Assembly (NCBI GenBank): GCA_036559705.1
Contig: DATBSP010000087.1
Location: 1-46,785 of the forward strand
Source: Hyphomicrobium_A sp036559705
GTDB taxonomy: Bacteria > Pseudomonadota > Alphaproteobacteria > Rhizobiales > Hyphomicrobiaceae
Length of the DNA stretch: 46,785 bases
Direction: 5' to 3'
The position numbers and the translations under genes were made by a program. Numbering within the stretch: the stretch's first letter is position 1; each line of letters opens with the position of its first letter. The notes under the pieces were generated by a model that saw nothing but the letters and a program-made list of their open reading frames with translations, was not told the DNA's origin and ran no database searches. This document shows positions 41,760-46,785 of the stretch, in pieces.

Positions 41760-41910
41760 GCGCAAACCCTCGACTTGATAAACCGACGCAACTTCGTTCA
41801 CCTTGTCAGGTTATGGATAAGGAAGCGCTAACCGTCGCCCCAATGCGAGGCGTCTGGCTGTCGGCCGAGAGGCGCGATATAAGGCACGCCCGCGCAAAAC
41901 GCGCGGCGAG

Positions 41911-41986
<76 letters not shown>

Positions 41987-42000
41987 GCTATTTCAATAGG

Positions 42001-42420
42001 TTACGTGCTGTTCCTGGCAGCACGGCGCCTCTCGGGGAACACTATGGGGAACAAGTTGCCCGAACTCAACGATGCCAGTCTGATCCGGCGTGCCGCTCTC
42101 TTTCCTAGGGGTCGTTGATCGCTCGTGGTTTGATTTTGCCGCGGCGGCCTGTGGATCGGCGTCGCTTCTATACATTTGCGGTTGTGGCAGCCGTCTCGAC
42201 CCTCACACCCTAAGGCACTCACGACGTCCGCTTCGCAGAGATTGCGGAAGTGGGGGCATGAGCTGTAGGCAACGCTCCGGCCTAGCTCTGCTGCGCCTTG
42301 CTCGCTCTCCGGGATGAGCGGAGGCTCTGCATTGAGCATGATGACCCTGCTGCTGAACTCGGCTTCGAGGGCTACGAGGTCGAGAAATAGTCTGTGCTTC
42401 TTGAGCGTAAGGTCGTCCAT
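42001..42420 (-). CDS. uncertain hypothetical protein beside tRNA-Thr
   Basis: A 139-codon frame starts at the ATG at 42420 with AGAGG upstream. The N-terminal third (MDDLTLKKHRLFLDLVALE, SSRVIMLNAEPPLIPESE) looks like a genuine protein. The rest is Arg-rich with scattered cysteines and runs into the tRNA-proximal sequence, which suggests a truncated gene continuing into non-coding DNA. No family is recognised. Confidence 0.3.
   Translation of the reverse strand: MDDLTLKKHRLFLDLVALEAEFSSRVIMLNAEPPLIPESEQGAAELGRSVAYSSCPHFRNLCEADVVSALGCEGRDGCHNRKCIEATPIHRPPRQNQTTSDQRPLGKRAARRIRLASLSSGNLFPIVFPERRRAARNST
42034..42052 (+). other. tandem GGGGAAC motifs next to tRNA-Thr, possible att region
   Basis: GGGGAAC occurs at 42034-42040 and 42046-42052, 48 bases past the tRNA. 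Repeated GGGGAAC-type motifs are familiar as arm sites near tRNA-integrating elements with P4-like integrases. No integrase gene is visible in the window, so this would be a remnant boundary. Confidence 0.3.
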
Positions 42421-42477
42421 GACACCTAGACCTCTTCACTGGTCCGTCGTGCACTAGGGATGGCCTTTCGACGCGGC

Positions 42478-42545
42478 TTTCCGCGCAGTTACGTGAGAAC
42501 AGATCGAACTCGAAGCCCCGTGCGATGCACCGCTGACACGTCCCA
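42478..42545 (+). repeat. dispersed 68-bp repeat, copy A
   Basis: This segment aligns without gaps to 45244-45311. The last 41 bases (42505-42545) match at 39 positions, containing GCCCCGTGCGAT and CACCGCTGACACGTCCCA. The first 27 bases are more diverged. It lies in the non-coding stretch 42421-42655, which otherwise shows no gene. Confidence 0.8.
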
Positions 42546-42655
42546 GACCCTGTCCTACATTTCAACCCGGATACAGCTCGATAAAGTGGACGCCGAAGGC
42601 CGTGCGCCGTTTCCATGTGTGCTGAGCAACGGCGAAGCGTGGCAGGAGAGGGCAG

Positions 42656-43054
42656 ATGACACACAAGATTCCCCACAATGCACTCGTCGTGGTGGCTGAT
42701 GGCACGGGCGCGCGGTTCTTTCGCAATGCCGGTCATGAGAGCAAAGTTTCGTTGTCAGCCCAAGGCGAGCTAAAGCCCGCCAATCTTCTCGACGACGGCC
42801 CAGCGGGAAAGCGTCCACCAGAGTCATCCAAGCAGGAGACGGACGAAGCCACCTTCGCCAAACAGTTGGCGAATGAACTCTATCGTCGTGCCCACAGTGG
42901 GGACTTCGCGGCGCTGGTGCTCGTCGCCGACCCGCAGACATTGGGCCAAATCCGACCGACATTACACAAAGAGGTTCAGGACCGATTGATCGTCGAGGTG
43001 GGCAAAACTCTGACGAAAGCATCCATCAAGGATATTCAGAAGGCGCTGACTTAG
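42656..43054 (+). CDS. host-attachment-type protein
   Basis: The product is 132 residues with AGGAGAGG before the ATG. It matches the small family annotated as host attachment proteins: NALVVVADGTGARFFRNAG at the start, LDDGPAGKRPP, FAKQLANELYRRAHSGDFAALVLVADPQTLGQIRPTLHKEVQDRL, and TLTKASIKDIQKAL at the end. The fold relates to eRF1/baeRF domains. The name comes from a role described in plant-associated bacteria; actual biochemical function is unclear. It is followed after 59 bases by a small hypothetical gene on the same strand. Confidence 0.82.
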   Translation: MTHKIPHNALVVVADGTGARFFRNAGHESKVSLSAQGELKPANLLDDGPAGKRPPESSKQETDEATFAKQLANELYRRAHSGDFAALVLVADPQTLGQIRPTLHKEVQDRLIVEVGKTLTKASIKDIQKALT

Positions 43055-43113
43055 CTTGCGCGCCGGGTCCGAGCTTCTACGTTGCGATCTGCAATAGTTC
43101 ACGGAGATCATCA

Positions 43114-43377
43114 ATGACGACAGTTGAACGCGCCGACCGCGTAGCCCGCGATACGATCCTGAAAATGTTGTCGGACGAGGAGAACGCCAAAGTTAGCAGG
43201 GCTGAAGGTGCCGCCGGATTGCCCGACGGGGAGGAGTACGTGGATTTGGAGCATCTGGAAGCTGGCGTACAAATTGCCAAGGCTTCCATGACCAAGGCGC
43301 TGACTGGCCATATCGTCCCGCGCAGCGCGGTGCACAGCGCAACCTGGAGCAAGATCGTCGCGCAACTGACGCACTGA
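43114..43377 (+). CDS. small hypothetical protein
   Basis: This encodes 87 residues; CGGAGATC lies before the ATG. The sequence (TILKMLSDEENAKVSRAEGAAGLPDGEEYVDLEHLEAGVQ, then PRSAVHSATWSKIVAQL) is acidic and helical with no signal peptide. The tail resembles other small stress-associated proteins of Hyphomicrobiales, but I cannot name a family. It is probably cotranscribed with the host-attachment-type gene. The 208 bases after it (43378-43585) hold no gene that I can support. Confidence 0.65.
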   Translation: MTTVERADRVARDTILKMLSDEENAKVSRAEGAAGLPDGEEYVDLEHLEAGVQIAKASMTKALTGHIVPRSAVHSATWSKIVAQLTH

Positions 43378-43585
43378 ATTTCCCAAGTGGCTGCGCGTTG
43401 CCCATTGTGCCCGCGACGTGGCCAAATTCATCTATGGCAAGATGAAAAACGCAATAGATGCTGCGGCCATCACAGCGCTTAGTCGTCGCTGCCGTCCAGG
43501 TCGCGGACGCCCTTCGCGACGGCCTTCTCATCGACATCGCGGGATACGCTAAAGTACGGCGCCGTTGGAGGAGGCCCCAGCAGAC

Positions 43586-44185
43586 TTAAGTTCGCGAAGC
43601 GGCAGTCACCGACGCATCGAGTTCACGCATCCGCTCGCCAAGGCGCATCAATTCAGCGGTGCGAGAGAAAACGCCTGCTTCAATTTCGGTGCGGTCGACT
43701 GGATCGACATTCGTGGCTGCGAGCATGTTGTTTAATTCTTGTATGGACTTTTCGACCACACGATACTCGACACCGATCCGGCGCTGCTCAACAAGCAAAG
43801 GGCTGATTTCTTTGTTTGGGATGTTGTCGCCCCTGATCAATCCTTCCATCGCTGCCACCAGCGCACCCTCAGCGGCGGGCTTGGCAATATGCAGGGCGCC
43901 CGCACAAGCGCCGCCCACCGGGTTGAACCCGCTGTAGATTAAGAAGGGGATGCCGCGCTCCTTGAGGCGCGCGTAAAGTTGAGAGCTATCGCCATCGCCA
44001 AGCGCATGATCGAGGATGGCGCCGGATAGGCCGTCGTGCTCCACGAGGATGAGGGCGTGCTTGAGGGTGTTGGTGGTGGTCAATGCGGCGCCGGTAGCTT
44101 CGAACTCTTGCGTGATGTCCATGACAATCAGAGGCTGATCCTCGACGACGAGGATTGAGCGCCCCTCTAAAGATGGGCGTTGCAT
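43586..44185 (-). CDS. response regulator with helical C-terminal extension
   Basis: The protein is 199 residues from the ATG at 44185. An N-terminal receiver reads ILVVEDQPLIVMDITQEFEATG with the phospho-acceptor Asp in AILDHALGDGDS, then PFLIYSGF and HIAKPA in place of the usual KP loop. About 75 residues follow without a DNA-binding domain: helical segments (EQRRIGVEYRVVEKSIQELNNML, FSRTAELMRLGERMRELD). It resembles receivers that act with HWE kinases, as does the regulator at 26616. No kinase is adjacent. The 253 bases upstream (44186-44438) show no gene. Confidence 0.8.
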   Translation of the reverse strand: MQRPSLEGRSILVVEDQPLIVMDITQEFEATGAALTTTNTLKHALILVEHDGLSGAILDHALGDGDSSQLYARLKERGIPFLIYSGFNPVGGACAGALHIAKPAAEGALVAAMEGLIRGDNIPNKEISPLLVEQRRIGVEYRVVEKSIQELNNMLAATNVDPVDRTEIEAGVFSRTAELMRLGERMRELDASVTAASRT

Positions 44186-44438
44186 GCAATTTCCATTGGC
44201 GCGGCTAAGCGCATGCTGCCTGAGGCAGTGCGACCTTCGAGGTCGCTTAAGTCCCGAGCTGTCGATCAATCCTCACACGCGCAACAAGACGCGATGATCG
44301 ACGGGGAGGCAAAGCCCGCAGAGCTGGGGCGGGCTCGGTGCTGCGTGAGTACGTAAACCTACCACGGATCGTGCGCGGAACTATGACACCCGTTCCCGTG
44401 CGCATCGCCGCACCCTGCAGGAGCACCTGTGCCTGGAC

Positions 44439-44579
44439 TCACACCATGCCGGACCAGTACAGCACGATTCCGATTGCGATCACTGCTAACACGAGGCCAA
44501 CATAAAGGGACGCGTGGCTGCCCATTTTGCTGGCGTCGCGAGGTGATCTGTCAGACAGGGGATCAAGTTTGTCAGCCAT
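44439..44579 (-). CDS. 46-residue single-helix membrane protein
   Basis: The frame starts at the ATG at 44579 with GGGAG 8 bases upstream and ends at a TGA at 44439. It encodes a polar start (MADKLDPLSDRSPRDASKMG) and one membrane helix (LYVGLVLAVIAIGIVLYW). A good ribosome site and the clean helix support it despite its small size. It is divergent from the exported protein at 44736. Function is unknown. Confidence 0.55.
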   Translation of the reverse strand: MADKLDPLSDRSPRDASKMGSHASLYVGLVLAVIAIGIVLYWSGMV

Positions 44580-44735
44580 AATTTGTCTCCCATGAATCTC
44601 TGCTCGTTTAACGAGAGCCTTTTAAGCATCGTTCCGGCGACTAGTTCGGTCGAAAGCATTCGCGCCCTGCACACTCTTAATCCGAGCCTTTTTCTGGAGA
44701 CTCTTCGACTTTTGATACGCTGGGAGGCTTTGCGC

Positions 44736-45182
44736 GTGCTTAGACTGCTCGCAATCCCGCTCATCTTAGCCAGCGTCGTCGGCACGGGCGCTGCCGAAGA
44801 TGCCAACGATGAGCTGTTTTTCGACGCGTGCATCCAAAGCTCATCCGACCGCATGCGATCCCTACCGCCGCGCCTACGCAGCGTCTATGGCTTCCTGGTA
44901 TGGACGGCGATCGATGAGGCGGCACAGGCTTGCGAGGACAGCAACCTGTCGCTCGGTGCGCTTGTCGGCAAGAGACTGGAGGACGAAGGGTTCTATTTCA
45001 CCGAAGGCGTGGAAGAGGACACGACATGCGCTGCGGTGAAGCTGCGGCTCGAAGCATCCGTGCGCTTGCGCGTGAACGTGCATGCGGAAGAGACCGGACC
45101 CGAGGCGTTCTGCATCGCCGCCTCGAAAGCCATCGGGAGGCAGGACATTGAATTCTGGCTCTCAATTGCGCGCCACCGGTAG
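44736..45182 (+). CDS. exported hypothetical protein
   Basis: This is 148 residues from the GTG at 44736, chosen because GGGAGG lies 8 bases upstream and a signal peptide (LRLLAIPLILASVVGTGAAE) then begins at once. The mature part has four cysteines (FDACIQSS, AQACEDSN, TTCAAVK, AFCIAA), suggesting two disulfides, and a charged helical pattern (RLRSVYGFLVWTAIDEAAQACED). No family is recognised. It precedes the repeat copy at 45244. Confidence 0.6.
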   Translation: MLRLLAIPLILASVVGTGAAEDANDELFFDACIQSSSDRMRSLPPRLRSVYGFLVWTAIDEAAQACEDSNLSLGALVGKRLEDEGFYFTEGVEEDTTCAAVKLRLEASVRLRVNVHAEETGPEAFCIAASKAIGRQDIEFWLSIARHR

Positions 45183-45243
45183 GTTCTCTTGATCGACAGC
45201 GGCCGAGTCTCAAAGTCCGGGATTAGTATGGCCAGTGTGAGCG

Positions 45244-45311
45244 TTTCCGCGCGGTTTCGGGGGCACAGTCCGAACTCGAGGCCCCGTGCGATACACCGCT
45301 GACACGTCCCA
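45244..45311 (+). repeat. dispersed 68-bp repeat, copy B
   Basis: Same orientation as copy A at 42478-42545, about 2.77 kb away. The conserved core spans 45271-45311. It sits between the exported protein gene and the RepA-like relic, in a stretch (45183-45419) with no intact gene. Confidence 0.8.
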
Positions 45312-45419
45312 CTGCAGGTAGACATACGACGCCGCCTCCTTATCCCGAAGGCTTCTCATCTGGAATGCCGCCGGGGCGTGGCGACTGATCACCGAGATGC
45401 CGGATGTGGTTGCGGCGCG

Positions 45420-45879
45420 GGCGCGGATTTTGCGCGTCGCGTGCGGCAACCCTCACGCGCGATGCTGTCGTGGGGAAACCTGCATGAGCAGTTCGGGACG
45501 GAGTACGCAGATCAAAAGGATTTCAAACGCCGATTCCTCGCCACGCTGAAAAAGGTGCGTGGAGTGTACAAAGAGGCGCGCATCGATCAGGTGCGAGGCG
45601 GCGTGCGCATCTACGACTCCGCCGATCCCACGCAAGACGGCCGTTGTGGTGGCGCTGCCGGCGCCGGCTTCCAAGAACGTCCCGAGGGCTGCTCAGGTTG
45701 TGTTGCCGCTCGTGTCTGAAGATGCGCTCGACCAGGTGCGTGCCGTGGCGCCAGGGTGGGATCGCCAGTTCCTTGCCGCTCGCTACCGCGCGTGGATGAA
45801 GGGCAAGGCGCATCCGCGCAATCCGGATGCGGCGTTCCTCGGTTGGGTGAAAAAGTTCACCAAAGGCAAGGCACCGTAG
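45420..45879 (+). pseudogene. frameshifted plasmid RepA-type replication initiator relic
   Basis: One frame reads MLSWGNLHEQFGTEY, then DFKRRFLATLKKVRGVYKEARIDQVRGG, which resembles the winged-helix core of plasmid RepA proteins (SW..LH.QFG, F.r.FL.aL..V..vYpEAR). Around 45630 the reading shifts by one base; the next frame reads SEDALDQVRAVAPGWDRQFLAARYRAW and ends RNPDAAFLGWVKKFTKGKAP, the typical C-terminus. The N-terminal part is missing. I infer a dead initiator gene from an integrated plasmid-like element. A short product from either frame is possible but unlikely to be functional. Confidence 0.55.
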
Positions 45880-46075
45880 GGCGCACCAAAAGTTAGCGAG
45901 CGTGGTCGAGCAATGGCAGACGCCCGTCGTACGACAACCAGTGGTCCTTCGAGGCCATGCGGCGCTTCGGGATCAGGTTATGAGCGCTGAGGAAAGTCGC
46001 ATAAAAGTCGCACGCGGGGTATTAGAGCATTTGAGGGGAGAACCAACGAGCCCCCCAAACCCCAGGGAGGAAACT

Positions 46076-46348
46076 ATGGTTAGAGCGTACATCACATCCG
46101 CGGTTGCGGGCGCTTTCTTGCTTAGTATGGCCACGGCGGCTTTGGCTGTGACCGGCGAGTACGGTAACATGTGCACGATGGGCCTCGCATTCGGCAAAGA
46201 GATACAGACCGACTGCTCCGTCAATGCGCAGGTTCAAGGCAAGACCTATTGTTTCGGCAGCCAGTCTGCCCTGACCCAATTCATGGCAGACCCTTCGGGC
46301 AACCTCGCTAAGGCGCAGGCCTATCACTCGAAGATGCGCCCCGAGTAG
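46076..46348 (+). CDS. exported YHS-like protein
   Basis: The product is 90 residues from the ATG at 46076 with GGGAGGAAAC just upstream. A signal peptide (AYITSAVAGAFLLSMATAALA) leads to a short domain with NMCTMGLAFGKEIQTDCSVNAQVQGKTYCFGSQ and FMADPSGNLAKAQAYHSKM, which follows the YHS pattern (CP..G, .GktY.FcS, F..dP). YHS domains often sit near metal or copper proteins; the metal ligand role is not certain. Upstream bases 45880-46075 contain no gene. Confidence 0.7.
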   Translation: MVRAYITSAVAGAFLLSMATAALAVTGEYGNMCTMGLAFGKEIQTDCSVNAQVQGKTYCFGSQSALTQFMADPSGNLAKAQAYHSKMRPE

Positions 46349-46404
46349 GCTCGAACTGCTTGCGAGCGCCTTTCCTCGTCGGCGAAGGGCCCTTTTACTA
46401 TTCG

Positions 46405-46424
46405 CATGCTTAGCGCAAAGCATG
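46405..46424 (+). promoter_or_regulatory. hairpin adjoining ribosome site, copy 1
   Basis: CATGCTT (46405-46411) pairs with AAGCATG (46418-46424) around the loop AGCGCA. The GGAGGAC ribosome site of the next gene starts within the last base of the stem. The 16-mer TGCTTAGCGCAAAGCA (46407-46422) recurs exactly at 46644-46659. Confidence 0.5.
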
Positions 46425-46435
46425 GAGGACGTACC

Positions 46436-46621
46436 GTGGGTAATCGTATGATCGTCATTATCGCGGCCGTGGTGGCCGTCGTTGTGGTGCTGTTTCTGCT
46501 AACAATACTCGCAGATCGAAGCCCGGCGCCAATGACCACATCAACGCCGCCGCCGGCAGCAACGCCGACGACGCCGACCACCCCACCCCCGGCCACGCAG
46601 CCGGCGCCGAAGACACCCTGA
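46436..46621 (+). CDS. small single-helix membrane protein with Pro/Thr tail
   Basis: This encodes 61 residues from the GTG at 46436, favoured over the ATG at 46448 because GGAGG lies 9 bases upstream of the GTG. The N-terminus is one membrane helix (MIVIIAAVVAVVVVLFLLTIL) and the rest is a low-complexity Pro/Thr/Ala tail (TPPPAATPTTPTTPPPATQP). Such proteins are anchored with the tail outside. No family can be named. Confidence 0.6.
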   Translation: MGNRMIVIIAAVVAVVVVLFLLTILADRSPAPMTTSTPPPAATPTTPTTPPPATQPAPKTP

Positions 46622-46637
46622 AGCATCCCTCAAGTCA

Positions 46638-46660
46638 GTGCTTTGCTTAGCGCAAAGCAC
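46638..46660 (+). promoter_or_regulatory. hairpin adjoining ribosome site, copy 2
   Basis: GTGCTTTGC (46638-46646) pairs perfectly with GCAAAGCAC (46652-46660) around the loop TTAGC, a 9-bp stem. GAGGAC, the ribosome site of the following gene, begins at the next base. The core 16-mer is identical to copy 1. Confidence 0.55.
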
Positions 46661-46673
46661 GAGGACAAAAGAT

Positions 46674-46785
46674 ATGGCCAGGACGGCGCAGGAGTTCCTG
46701 ACAAGCTGGAGGCAGTCCTACATCTACGCAGAGGCTCGTCCACCGGAAGCGCTCGATGAGGCCGTGGCTGAATGTGTCGCTGACG
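46674..46785 (+). CDS. hypothetical protein, partial at window end
   Basis: An ATG at 46674, with GAGGAC 7 bases upstream, opens a frame of 37 codons that runs off the window (MARTAQEFLTSWRQSYIYA..., then EALDEAVAECVAD). The visible part is hydrophilic and helical. Nothing more can be said without the rest of the gene. Confidence 0.5.
   Translation, partial: MARTAQEFLTSWRQSYIYAEARPPEALDEAVAECVAD

Noticed and set aside
43479..43585. Minus-strand peptide (YFSVSRDVDEKAVAKGVRDLDG)
   Set aside because: It looks protein-like but has no usable start codon or ribosome site after the response-regulator stop.
41987..46785. Intact integrase or transposase genes
   Set aside because: No tyrosine or serine recombinase or transposase motifs are visible on either strand; only indirect signs of integration remain.

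Overview
This 46.8 kb window is GC-rich chromosomal DNA of an alphaproteobacterium, most likely of the order Hyphomicrobiales (Rhizobiales). The assignment is inferred from gene content: a PHA-synthase-like DUF3141 gene in a phosphotransacetylase/acetate kinase/FabI operon, HWE-type histidine kinases, a TAXI solute-binding protein, an NdvA-type relic, and the tRNA-Tyr/rlmB/tRNA-Thr arrangement. No species can be named from sequence reading alone.

Layout. (1) 75-2093, minus strand: a yiaW/yiaV-like DUF3302 + HlyD pair with a small exported protein. (2) 2358-8091, plus strand: DUF3141 alpha/beta hydrolase, unknown protein, phosphate acyltransferase, acetate kinase and a FabI-like reductase, apparently one operon. 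It is followed by a minus-strand methylmalonyl-CoA decarboxylase, then an acetoacetate CoA-transferase pair and 3-hydroxybutyrate dehydrogenase (9126-11308). Together these suggest short-chain acyl-CoA and ketone-body/PHB turnover coupled to substrate-level phosphorylation. A PPK2 polyphosphate kinase, a PerM-like membrane protein and a GNAT protein follow. (3) 14219-20008: a PepSY protein diverging from a His/Cys-rich exported protein, a metal-type RND adaptor and an RND pump. (4) 20005-26611: class III omega-aminotransferase, orphan ParA, a decayed WecG/CpsF glycosyltransferase relic, ethanolamine ammonia-lyase eutBC and an MHS-type MFS transporter. (5) 26616-34736, minus strand: a signalling operon of a single-domain response regulator, a REC-PAS-HWE kinase, and a giant 2098-residue soluble hybrid kinase carrying eleven 92-93-residue HAMP-type repeats. 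(6) 34917-39516: a junction of two broken transporter genes (NdvA-like 5' end joined to an RND 3' end), a TAXI protein, and a ZnuD-like TonB receptor with a Zur-like palindrome just upstream. (7) 39587-41986: tRNA-Tyr, rlmB, two small exported proteins, tRNA-Thr.

(8) From tRNA-Thr to the window end the character changes: small orphan genes, an island-like boundary with tandem GGGGAAC motifs, a dispersed 68-bp repeat, a frameshifted plasmid RepA-like relic, a host-attachment-type protein, a response regulator, small exported or single-helix proteins, and a duplicated hairpin placed against the ribosome binding sites of two consecutive small genes. This looks like a decayed integrated element with later stress/regulatory cargo.

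Most notable points: the FabI-like protein has Asn where the cofactor-binding Lys is expected; the giant kinase gene has an almost perfect 276-bp tandem array; two divergent promoter regions share paired CTATAC direct repeats with the same 13-bp period; several informative gene relics lie between intact genes; and the hairpin-RBS module is repeated at the right end. All family assignments come from recognising motifs by eye; no database search was run.
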